In this document: positions 17,680 to 25,677 of the stretch, in pieces
Layout: each line of letters opens with the position of its first letter
Numbering within the stretch: position 1 is the first letter of the stretch
DNA from: Gemmatales bacterium
GTDB lineage: Bacteria; Planctomycetota; Planctomycetia; Gemmatales; HRBIN36
Assembly: GCA_025060195.1 (NCBI GenBank)
Contig: JANXCQ010000030.1
Coordinates: forward strand, 1 to 49,421
Reading direction: 5' to 3'
DNA length: 49,421 nucleotides
The notes under the pieces: generated by a model
The model's database searches: none
What the model was told of the DNA's origin: nothing
The model's input: the letters and a program-made list of their open reading frames with translations, nothing else
Position numbers and translations under genes: made by a program

Positions 17680-18147
17680 CTAAGGCTGCACTTCAAAGAT
17701 ACACTCGATTTCCACGGCAATGTTGTTCGGTAAGGACGCCATACCGACAGCGCTACGGGCACCAATGCCTGCCTCCTGGCCAAACACTTCCGCCATCAAT
17801 TCCGAAAAACCGTTGATCACCTTAGGGTGGTCGCGAAAATCGGGCGCCGCGTTCACCATGCCCAAGGTCTTGACCAGACGCTTCACCTTATCCAGCGAGC
17901 CCAGAGTATTACGCACCGTGGACAAAATCGCCAATCCAACTTGTCGAGCAGCCTGATAGCCTTGCTCCAGCGTCAAGTCGGCCCCGACCTTACCGCAAAT
18001 GCCGAGTTTGCCCTCGGGCGTGAGTGGGCCATGGCCCGACACATACAGCAGATTACCCACCAAAATCGCCGGCTTATACACAGCCACGGGTTTCGGCGGC
18101 GGGGGCAGCGTCAGATGAAGTTCTTGCAGACGTTTCTCTGGACTCAT
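17680..18147 (-). CDS. RidA/YjgF-family protein
   Basis: The 155-residue protein is in the size range of the Rid family and has the conserved blocks LVGNLLYVSGHGP, LGSLDKVKRLVKTLGMVN and ARSAVGMASLPNNIAVEIE. Family members form trimers. Archetypal RidA hydrolyses reactive 2-aminoacrylate-type enamine/imine intermediates, and the Arg in 'ARSAVG' corresponds to the carboxylate-binding Arg of active members. The PPPPKPVAVYKPA N-terminal segment is characteristic of a Rid subgroup annotated only as putative endoribonuclease/deaminase-like, so the substrate is not certain. The ATG at 18147 follows CGGGAG. It is the downstream neighbour of an FGGY kinase with 60 bp between them. Confidence 0.88.
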   Translation of the reverse strand: MSPEKRLQELHLTLPPPPKPVAVYKPAILVGNLLYVSGHGPLTPEGKLGICGKVGADLTLEQGYQAARQVGLAILSTVRNTLGSLDKVKRLVKTLGMVNAAPDFRDHPKVINGFSELMAEVFGQEAGIGARSAVGMASLPNNIAVEIECIFEVQP

Positions 18148-18207
18148 GTTCGACTCCCGTTTATCCCCAATCTTTTCTGAGCTTCACGACTTGGCTCAGT
18201 GTATCAG

Positions 18208-19503
18208 TTAGGCTAGCTCGTGGACAAATAATCGGGCTACGCCCCGTAACGAGCCTTCTTCCAGGAACATTACTTCGCCCTGGCAGTATTCGGGAAACAA
18301 TCGCCGAATTACCTCAGCACCGCCGCCCGTCAGAAAAACGCGCCGAAATCCCCCAGCTACTTGCAGAGCGGCCAGTGCACGGTGATGCTGTTGGTGCATG
18401 GCGTGCAGCACCGCAGATAGCAAATCCAGTCGATCTGTGCTGAGATGCAAGTGTCGAAAGGCTGCATCGGCTGGCTCGATAGCCAACCGATCGCCGCCTA
18501 AGTACGGCGGGTCTAAGACCACGGTTGTCTCACGCTGCCAAGCCTGCGGCAAGGTATGAATGTAAAACTCGTCGGCAGATTGTTCCCGAAAGCATAGCTG
18601 GTGCATCCACTCCAGCGCCACTCCGCCGACTGGATTATGGGCCACATGCAGAAACTGGGGTCCCACGCCGAGCATTCGCGTCAAGTGGTCAGGCCCCGGT
18701 TGCGGCTGTTCGACCAGCGTGGCCAACACTTGGGTCGTGCCCACCACATGGAGCAAATCGCCCACTTGCATTTGCGCTGCCAACACTGCTGCGCTCGTGT
18801 CCGCCACGCCCACCTTGACAGGTAGCCCAGGCGGCAGACCTAACTCTCGCGCTGCCGAGGTCGTCAGTTGGCCCAGCGTGGCACTGCCGTCCATCACTTC
18901 GCCCAACCACAGAGTCTCTATGCCCAACTCCGCACACCAACGCTCCGACCAACGCCGATGCCGATAATCAAAAAGCCCCGTGAAACAAGCGTTACCGTAA
19001 TCGAAGGCGGCTCGGCCCGTCAGATGCAAGCCCAACCAGCCGTTCACGTGGACGAATCGCCTGGTTTGCCCACGCAACTCAGGCTGTTGCTGCAATAAAT
19101 AACTACAGGCCACTCCCGACAGACCCCCGGGTAAAGGCTTATTACCCGTCTCACGGAGAAATGCCTCTCCGTAAGTTTCCCAAATTCGTTTCGCCAGCGG
19201 TCGCGACCGCCGATCCAAATGAGTCACGATGGGAGTCAAAGGTTGATCCCTCTTATCGAGTAACAACCATCCCGGGGTCAAGCAACACATGCCCAGTCCG
19301 TCAACGTTCGCTTGGCCCACCAAGGCGTGCGTTGCCCGCAGCAGGGCTGACCAGACCTCGGCCGGATCCAAAGTGGCTGATTCGCCCATTTGCCGCAACA
19401 CCAACGGCTGGCGTACTACAGGACTGACAGGTTGGCCCCGTATTACGTCCAACACTGCTGCCTTCACCGCCGACGTGCCAATATCCCATGCCAAAATCTG
19501 CAT
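18208..19503 (-). CDS. FGGY-family carbohydrate kinase
   Basis: The start is placed at the ATG at 19503 because MQILAWDIGTSAVKAAVLD is the canonical phosphate-1 motif. The open frame extends 17 codons further. The 431-residue product has the FGGY two-lobe actin-like fold: an N-terminal half with TPIVTHLDRRSRPLAKR substrate-site features, and a C-terminal half with KVGVADTSAAVLAA, HVVGTTQV and the phosphate-2/adenosine region FLTGGGAEVIRRLFPE. FGGY kinases phosphorylate xylulose, ribulose, glycerol, fuculose and similar substrates. No signature decides the substrate here. It is slightly shorter than the usual 480-500 residues. No isomerase or transporter is adjacent. Confidence 0.88.
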   Translation of the reverse strand: MQILAWDIGTSAVKAAVLDVIRGQPVSPVVRQPLVLRQMGESATLDPAEVWSALLRATHALVGQANVDGLGMCCLTPGWLLLDKRDQPLTPIVTHLDRRSRPLAKRIWETYGEAFLRETGNKPLPGGLSGVACSYLLQQQPELRGQTRRFVHVNGWLGLHLTGRAAFDYGNACFTGLFDYRHRRWSERWCAELGIETLWLGEVMDGSATLGQLTTSAARELGLPPGLPVKVGVADTSAAVLAAQMQVGDLLHVVGTTQVLATLVEQPQPGPDHLTRMLGVGPQFLHVAHNPVGGVALEWMHQLCFREQSADEFYIHTLPQAWQRETTVVLDPPYLGGDRLAIEPADAAFRHLHLSTDRLDLLSAVLHAMHQQHHRALAALQVAGGFRRVFLTGGGAEVIRRLFPEYCQGEVMFLEEGSLRGVARLFVHELA

Positions 19504-20009
19504 GCTTTTATTTTCCCCAGATACAATCTGCCGGCCATAGCTACTGTCCGCCACGAAATAATACCCCAGCGTTCAAGATGTTTAGCCGACTAAGCAAAAT
19601 TCTTGATAATAACGGGGCCATCTTAGGCGAAATAATCTCGCAACGATAACGACTTTCAGCTGCCCCGTCGCCGCCACGTTTTCATCTGCAAAATGTCCAG
19701 TCGCGCCTAGCTGATCACAAAAGGTCCCGGAAGAGTGCACTTATTCTCAGCGAAGCCAGTGCCAACCCGCTTACCCCATTGCCGCGAGATAACCAACTGA
19801 TACCAAGCGTTAGCTAACCTGTAAACAAAAGCATGGTTGCCACACGGAGGCTACCACGCGCGAGATGGGACTAATTTCTTGAACAAGTGCGAGTGCGATT
19901 ATTTTGTCAGCTAATCACGTGAATAGTTGTCAAATAATATAGTGCCCTTCGCCGCACTTCGCAGGGCAGGCATAATGAACACACAGGCGATAATAAACCC
20001 AGGAGCAGG
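19504..20009. other. Intergenic stretch without a recognised gene
   Basis: About 500 bp between the divergent FGGY kinase start and the end of the DUF1559 gene. The sequence is mixed in composition. The plus-strand ORF 19927-20235 has no family features, and most of it is the antisense of the DUF1559 gene. No RNA gene was recognised. Confidence 0.4.
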
Positions 20010-21038
20010 TTACGGCAAGGACACCACCTCGCCGCCGGCGCGAGTGGCCAAAGCACGCCAAGTTGTCAGATCTACGCTGTTTCGGATAAAGCGCATGCTG
20101 CAATCGCCCATCAGCACGTTGACGCCCCCAGTATGGCGACTGCGGGCAGCCTTCCAAGCGGGATTCGAGTGCCGTAAGCAGTCGAACTCGGGAGTATTGG
20201 GTGGGAACCAGTGGTTGTACAAAGCCGTCGGATAAGCGCCGTCGGCCCAGGTGGACTGCCGATTGGTGCGGAACAACGTTGCGGATTGACATCCGGCCAC
20301 GCTCAGAGTTTGGGAGACGCCCAGGCTAATATAGGTTACCCTCGGATCAGCCTGGCTGCGGTCGGTGATATCAGGGCCTCCACTACCTAACAGCGTTTCT
20401 GACATCAAAACCGTGTTGCTCGTACCGTCGAAGATATCGCTGATGCGCACCGCGGAATTCGCGTAAAAGACGCCGTCAGGCGGCGCCCAGTTCCCACCAG
20501 TAGGCGCGGCTACTGGATCTCCTGGGTCGATCGCTTGACCGCCGTTGACTCCACTACCAACACATGCCACATAATTGGCCGCGCCGCGATCAGGTAGCAC
20601 CTGCTTATACATGTCGCTCGGACATAAAAAGATCGGCACAACCAGCGCGACCGTCGCTCGGTTTTGAGGGAAAATGCTATAAGGCGGATTTTGATTCGGC
20701 CCGCCAAATAAGGGAACATTGAGGTCTAACGCATTATAGACATTGGTTTGTTCCAAATAAGGCGTCAGTAAGGCTAACGTGGACCAGCGATAGTGCCCGG
20801 CTGGCACCGCAGGATCGGGAGGCCAAGGGCGAACCCAATAGGCGGACGGAAACGCTCCCATGGACTGCTCGTGGTTATGCAAAGCAATCCCTAACTGCCG
20901 GAGATGATTCTGACACCGCATGCGATTGGCCGCTTCACGCACCCGTTGTACGGCGGGCAGCAGCAACGCCATCAATAGCCCGATAATGGCGATGACCACC
21001 AGCAATTCGATGAGCGTGAAGGCGCGTTTACGCAGCAT
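20010..21038 (-). CDS. DUF1559 prepilin-type protein
   Basis: The 342-residue protein is a typical planctomycete DUF1559 member. It has a short basic leader, [26 protein letters not shown] (prepilin cleavage/N-methylation helix) and RVREAANRMRCQNHLRQLGIALHNHEQ. Its beta-rich head includes the FLCPSD and ISDIFDGTSNTVLMSET blocks and the C-terminal RHTGGVNVLMGDCSMRF motif (H-x9-DG-like). GGAGG sits just upstream of the start, on the reverse strand. These proteins are presumed pseudopilins or surface-structure subunits with many paralogues per genome. The gene follows the DUF4198 gene by 40 bp, an arrangement repeatedly seen in this phylum, suggesting they are co-expressed. Confidence 0.93.
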   Translation of the reverse strand: MLRKRAFTLIELLVVIAIIGLLMALLLPAVQRVREAANRMRCQNHLRQLGIALHNHEQSMGAFPSAYWVRPWPPDPAVPAGHYRWSTLALLTPYLEQTNVYNALDLNVPLFGGPNQNPPYSIFPQNRATVALVVPIFLCPSDMYKQVLPDRGAANYVACVGSGVNGGQAIDPGDPVAAPTGGNWAPPDGVFYANSAVRISDIFDGTSNTVLMSETLLGSGGPDITDRSQADPRVTYISLGVSQTLSVAGCQSATLFRTNRQSTWADGAYPTALYNHWFPPNTPEFDCLRHSNPAWKAARSRHTGGVNVLMGDCSMRFIRNSVDLTTWRALATRAGGEVVSLP

Positions 21039-21078
21039 GGAGGGCCTCCTTGTTGAAATGGGGGGGTTAGACAGGGAA

Positions 21079-21882
21079 TCAGGGACGCACTTCCAACGTT
21101 AGCGTGGCCGTGTAAGTTTCGTAATCCACTGAGGAGCGTTCGGACTCTGGGGTAGGTCGGCGATGCCGCACGCGCATCACCCAGGTCCCGGGCTGATGCA
21201 CAGGCACCTTCACCGTACCTTCCCGATCGGTCTCTCGGGCAAAGCACCAAGCCCCTTGGGGACGGTAGCCCACGTAAGTAGCCGTCAAGATTTCACCCGC
21301 CAAGGGTTTTCCGTGTAACAGGACCTGCACAGGCAGTGGTTGGCCTGCTTTCCATTGGCTCGGGGGATCCAGCGGCACGATTTCCAATGCCTGGCCACAA
21401 GGGGGAGGCGCCTGGGTTGGTTGCCCGACCACAACCACGGCCTTGGCGAATTGATGGCTGCGTATGGCATAGTCAATCTTTCCTTCGGTTACTTCCTTCT
21501 TACCTCCGCGCCGCATGACCCGCCGTCCAGTAGCGTCGTAAACATAGGTGAACACGCCTGATTTCCGCGCTGCCACAACCTGGTAGATTCCACTTTGTTC
21601 GCAAGCCAGTTCTGCCTCTTGAAACGACAAATCCCGCACAGGCAAAGCAGTGCGCTTTCCATCCGGTGCGATGGACTCATACGAGGCCAGACTTTCGCCA
21701 GCCACCAACTCGTCAGTCGGCAACGCGTGCCCCCACGACAGATAAACCACCGTGCGCCCCGGCTGGTCGAGAATCATTTGACTGGCAAACACCTTCAGCT
21801 CGTGGCCCACCGTGGTCTGGCTCACTGCTAGAACCGCTACCAGTGCCACCATGGCTAAGACTAGTTTCATCCAATTTCGCAT
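21079..21882 (-). CDS. DUF4198 domain-containing secreted protein
   Basis: The 267-residue protein has a Sec signal peptide (MKLVLAMVALVAVLAVSQTTVGHE). The mature part begins HELKVFASQ, the metal-uptake-associated DUF4198 signature (His after the cleavage site). A middle part of about 130 residues and a beta-sandwich end (AGEILTATYVGYRP, then YETYTATLTLEVRP) follow. Members are often placed with nickel or cobalt uptake or as periplasmic carbohydrate-binding folds, but the role is not settled. GGGAGG (about 21888-21893 on this strand) supports the ATG at 21882. It is the first gene of a DUF4198-DUF1559 pair and lies downstream of pgsA, on the same strand, with a gap of 160 bp. Confidence 0.82.
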   Translation of the reverse strand: MRNWMKLVLAMVALVAVLAVSQTTVGHELKVFASQMILDQPGRTVVYLSWGHALPTDELVAGESLASYESIAPDGKRTALPVRDLSFQEAELACEQSGIYQVVAARKSGVFTYVYDATGRRVMRRGGKKEVTEGKIDYAIRSHQFAKAVVVVGQPTQAPPPCGQALEIVPLDPPSQWKAGQPLPVQVLLHGKPLAGEILTATYVGYRPQGAWCFARETDREGTVKVPVHQPGTWVMRVRHRRPTPESERSSVDYETYTATLTLEVRP

Positions 21883-22044
21883 GGCTCTACCTCCCAGGGT
21901 TGCTCAGGTCACTCTGTGGCCAGAGTATTACCGACAGGATTTTTTGTAATACTAACAGCCAACAGCATCGGCAACAGACTCAGGTGAATTTTCGCGGAAG
22001 GAGATAATCTGCGTTTAAGTAGCCAGGGACTTTCGCCGCGCGAT

Positions 22045-22659
22045 TTAGTGCGGCAACACTGCGCGGGCACGAACCAAGTACTGCAAACCACTGAGCACAG
22101 TAACGAGCACCGTGGCGTACACCAGCCCGTCACGAGTCCACTCCAACCCGCCTCGTATGGGCGTGAACCAAGGCGGGGCGCTGGAGGCCATAGCCAAGTA
22201 TCCGACGATCGCCAGCAAGGCCACCATTTGCAGCACCATTTTTAACTTCCCGAAAAGAGCAGCACCGAACGGCATACCAGCTTGCTCAACCACGCCGCGC
22301 AGACTGGTGATGAGCAACTCGCGGATGGTAATGACTGCCACCATCCAAGGCGCGACTCCCGAATTTACATGAGCTAACAGGAAAATTAAACTGCCACAGA
22401 CTAACACCTTGTCCGCCAACGGATCGAGGTTTCGCCCCAGCGCTGTTACCGTCTTCGTATATCGCGCCAGCCAGCCGTCGAGCCAGTCACTGACCGCCGC
22501 TATCAGGAGCAGAACCAACGCTGTCCACCACCACGCGCCCGCGAGACACACAAACAGCGGCACACACACCACGAATCGCAACCCGGTCAACACATTAGCC
22601 CACGTCCACCAGGATACAGCGGCCTTCTGCGACGACGTGCTGCTTACAGTGATCGCCAT
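22045..22659 (-). CDS. pgsA: CDP-diacylglycerol--glycerol-3-phosphate 3-phosphatidyltransferase
   Basis: This membrane enzyme makes phosphatidylglycerophosphate, the first committed step to phosphatidylglycerol. The 204-residue protein has the CDP-alcohol phosphotransferase signature D58-x2-D61-G62-x2-A65-R66-x8-G75-x3-D79-x3-D83 intact, preceded by NVLTGLRFV, the typical N-terminal block. Around six hydrophobic segments follow. It begins 33 bp downstream of rimO, on the same strand, as in many bacteria where these genes adjoin. The name pgsA is preferred over pssA or cdsA-type paralogues because of overall length and the N-terminal block, but the motif alone does not fix the acceptor alcohol. 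Confidence 0.87.
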   Translation of the reverse strand: MAITVSSTSSQKAAVSWWTWANVLTGLRFVVCVPLFVCLAGAWWWTALVLLLIAAVSDWLDGWLARYTKTVTALGRNLDPLADKVLVCGSLIFLLAHVNSGVAPWMVAVITIRELLITSLRGVVEQAGMPFGAALFGKLKMVLQMVALLAIVGYLAMASSAPPWFTPIRGGLEWTRDGLVYATVLVTVLSGLQYLVRARAVLPH

Positions 22660-22692
22660 AGCAGCATCATTGTATGATGCGGACCGTTTCCA

Positions 22693-24189
22693 TTACGCCG
22701 AGTGGCTGAGCAATTCCCCAACCAGATCGTAGCCATCCGCTTCCACGATGCGCACGCGCACCAAGTCGCCCGCCCGAATCCGCTGCGCGCGGAACCGTAC
22801 CAGGGCATCAATCTCTGGAGCGTCGGCATAACTCCGAGCAAGCCAGATTTCACGATCTTGAGGATCACGCCCGTCCACGAGAACTTCCCGGATTTGCCCC
22901 ATTTGACGTTTCGCCCAAGCAAACGCCACTTCTTGCTGGATCCGCATCAGTCGATCCCGCCGTGATTCTTTGACCTCCTCCGGCAGATGTCCGTCGAGTC
23001 GGGCTGCAGGAGTATCGGGTTCCAGCGAGTAAGTAAAAACGCCTAATCGTTGGAAATGTCCTTGCGCAACAAAGTCACACAGTTCCTCGAACTCTTCCTC
23101 GGTCTCCCCAGGGAACCCGACAATCATCGTCGTCCGCAACACCAAATCGGGCAAGGCTTGTCGCAATCGCGCCACTAGCGCTTCGATCTCCGCGCGGGTA
23201 ACTCGTCGCTGCATCCGACGTAACACGCGATCGTTGATATGCTGTAAAGGTATGTCCAAATAATGCAAAATCTTCGGGCTGGCGGCAATCGTGGCCAGCA
23301 ACTCGTCGGTAATGTACATCGGGTAAAGATACAGTAAGCGAATCCAGCGTAGTCCCTCGATGGCTTCGAGTTGTCGCAGGAGCTCGGCCAACATGGGCCG
23401 ACCATGCGTGTCCAGGCCGTAATACGTCAAATCCTGGGCCACCAGATTCAATTCCACGACTCCGTCGCTAACCAGTTCTTCCGCTTCGGCTAAAACCTGC
23501 TCCAAAGGCTTACTCACATGCTTGCCCCGCATCTTAGGAATCGCACAAAACGTGCACAGTCGATCGCAACCTTCGGAAATTTTCAGGTAAGCGTAGTGTC
23601 TCGGCGTGATGCGTAACCGTGCCTGATCCGAAAAAGGCCGCACGGGTGCTGGACGAAAAATCGCTCGCTGCTCCCATACAGCTTGCTCCCGCTTCTGCCA
23701 CAGACTCTCATCCAACGTCGGCAACGAATGACGGCCCGAGCGTGGTGCTTTTTTGTTTTTGCGAAGATCCCCCGCTGGCGTTCGAGCACGGGCATGTTGC
23801 CACACCCCGGTACACAGCGCTGCAATCTCTTCCCGAGCAAACACTCCTAGCAATGCGTCAATGCCCGGCACCTCCTCGAGTAACCGTTCACGCCAACGCT
23901 CAGCTAAACATCCCGCTACGATCACGGCGCGCACTCGACCGCGTTCTTTCAACTCCACCATTTCGCGGATCACCGCTAACGATTCCTGCCGGGCGGCTTC
24001 AATGAACCCGCAGGTGTTGACAATCACAATGTCCGCATCTTCGGGATAAGGCGTCAAGGCAAAACCGTCCTGGGCTAACAGCCCGAGCATTCGCTCGGAA
24101 TCCACCGTGTTCTTAGCGCAACCTAAACTAACAAAGGCAAAAGACGCCTTCGGCTCGTCGCAGTTTCTCGAGGTTCGATGCGCGGACAA
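22693..24189 (-). CDS. rimO: Ribosomal protein uS12 methylthiotransferase RimO
   Basis: RimO methylthiolates an Asp of ribosomal protein S12 using two 4Fe-4S clusters and S-adenosylmethionine. The 498-residue protein has the UPF0004 domain (C24, C60, C94), the radical-SAM motif C208-x3-C212-x2-C215, and a C-terminal TRAM-like part ending VRIVEADGYDLVGE. It is about 50 residues longer than usual because of an insert between the two main domains (about 130-185, basic and Trp/Gln-rich). The reading frame starts with TTG at 24189; AGAGGAG eight bases upstream supports it. It leads a rimO-pgsA operon. Confidence 0.93.
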   Translation of the reverse strand: MSAHRTSRNCDEPKASFAFVSLGCAKNTVDSERMLGLLAQDGFALTPYPEDADIVIVNTCGFIEAARQESLAVIREMVELKERGRVRAVIVAGCLAERWRERLLEEVPGIDALLGVFAREEIAALCTGVWQHARARTPAGDLRKNKKAPRSGRHSLPTLDESLWQKREQAVWEQRAIFRPAPVRPFSDQARLRITPRHYAYLKISEGCDRLCTFCAIPKMRGKHVSKPLEQVLAEAEELVSDGVVELNLVAQDLTYYGLDTHGRPMLAELLRQLEAIEGLRWIRLLYLYPMYITDELLATIAASPKILHYLDIPLQHINDRVLRRMQRRVTRAEIEALVARLRQALPDLVLRTTMIVGFPGETEEEFEELCDFVAQGHFQRLGVFTYSLEPDTPAARLDGHLPEEVKESRRDRLMRIQQEVAFAWAKRQMGQIREVLVDGRDPQDREIWLARSYADAPEIDALVRFRAQRIRAGDLVRVRIVEADGYDLVGELLSHSA

Positions 24190-24309
24190 GCGTTTTCTCC
24201 TCTTAGACTAAAGTAACGTCCGAGCTTCATTCGCATCAGCATGATACACCACCTTGACACACTGAGACAAGACCCGCAACACGGGGACGAGCTAACTTGA
24301 TAATTACCG

Positions 24310-25542
24310 CTACCATCTCGCTTCCGAAGCTGGCTTGAGCCAATCACGCAACTCTAAACAGACCAGCGGCAAAGCCGACGCGGGGCAGCTTCCCATAGCC
24401 AGATGCAAGCGCAACGTCTGAGGTTCGAAAATCATCGTTTGCAACGTCACCGCACCTAGGTTCGCTCGATGCAGCGCCCGGTGTACTTCTTGGACGCCTA
24501 CAGCAGTTTCTTCCCGTAAGCGAAGGAGTTCCGCCAAACGCTCACGGCTGCGATACCAGTTTTTTCCATCCTTCACCTGGAGCGGTTCACTGAGAAACAT
24601 GTTCGTACACGCGCAAAGGCCCCTTTCTAAACCACGATAACAGATTTGTTGCGGTGAGACCTCGAATATTCCCCCGGTTTTGGTATCACACACCGCCAAG
24701 TTGAAATAACACGTCCGCGGCATCTGGCTCAAGAGTCGCCGCGCCTCCGTCACGTCTCGACACTCCTCCAGGAGCCGACGCACACAGATTGCATAAGGTA
24801 CGCCCTGCGGATTGAAGGCAGGCGACCCGTCTCCGGTTTCATAGACCTCTAACATCGCAATACACAACCCATGCTCGTTCACGCCAGACAATACCCCGAT
24901 CATGCCGGGGAAGCCTACCGCCGCAAAGGCATACCTGTTATTGGGCCTGTAAATAAGGACTAAGCCATATTGATGCAGGTACCCCAGGGTGGGAAAATCC
25001 AGATTACGGCCCATTAGTAAGGTACTAGAGTTTCGGCCATCTTTGCTATGCGATGGCGATTCCACTATGACCGCCGAACAATGCACGATGCGTTTGATGT
25101 CGAATAAGGTATTGCCTGCTAGTAAACCCTCGTGCCAATGCTCAGGCACATGTTTTTTTAGAGCCTCATACTCGCGCTTATAACGTTCGGGAAAATTATT
25201 TATCAGACGTTCGCCCGCAGCGAGCACTTCCTGCCACGCCTGCATTTGCCAATCTTGAGGAATAAAACGCGGCATTACCCCAAAAAATAATTCTCGTGGA
25301 TATTGACGCAATCGCTCTGCGGGTAGCACACCTAAGCGGGCTACAGCCTGTCCGATCTGTTCCGGTTCGCCCCATACCTCTAATATCGGCACCGACTTAA
25401 CATATCGGAGACGGCCGAACCTATGTGCGCCTTCGGGATACCTAAACGACGCTTCGCCCACATGTACCACAAGCCACGTGGCAAGCACCCCAGCAACAAG
25501 GCCGAACAATCCTATCCAAGATATCCAGCGACGCATGCTCAT
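24310..25542 (-). CDS. Membrane-anchored C45-type Ntn hydrolase (acyl-CoA:6-APA acyltransferase-like)
   Basis: The 410-residue protein starts with one hydrophobic helix (about 7-26), so it is membrane-anchored or has a signal peptide. The core resembles the C45/penicillin acyltransferase-like family. The probable self-cleavage nucleophile is C155 in IVHC155SAVIV, followed by STLLMGRNLDF and then GFPGMIGVLSGVNEHGLCIAM, which are typical blocks of this fold. These enzymes mature by autocatalytic cleavage just before the Cys and then hydrolyse amide bonds. The substrate here is unknown. The ATG at 25542 follows AGGGGAA. It is upstream of neither a partner nor a clear operon. Confidence 0.83.
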   Translation of the reverse strand: MSMRRWISWIGLFGLVAGVLATWLVVHVGEASFRYPEGAHRFGRLRYVKSVPILEVWGEPEQIGQAVARLGVLPAERLRQYPRELFFGVMPRFIPQDWQMQAWQEVLAAGERLINNFPERYKREYEALKKHVPEHWHEGLLAGNTLFDIKRIVHCSAVIVESPSHSKDGRNSSTLLMGRNLDFPTLGYLHQYGLVLIYRPNNRYAFAAVGFPGMIGVLSGVNEHGLCIAMLEVYETGDGSPAFNPQGVPYAICVRRLLEECRDVTEARRLLSQMPRTCYFNLAVCDTKTGGIFEVSPQQICYRGLERGLCACTNMFLSEPLQVKDGKNWYRSRERLAELLRLREETAVGVQEVHRALHRANLGAVTLQTMIFEPQTLRLHLAMGSCPASALPLVCLELRDWLKPASEARW

Positions 25543-25677
25543 TTCCCCTAAGACAAAGTACCTAGTTTAGTGAGTTTGATACTTAGTTCACGATTCCGTT
25601 AAGTCTCAATTGTAAGCTCGACTTAGAAGATATTAGACTCCTCTCCGCTTAGTTACGCTACCCACTTATATTTTTCA

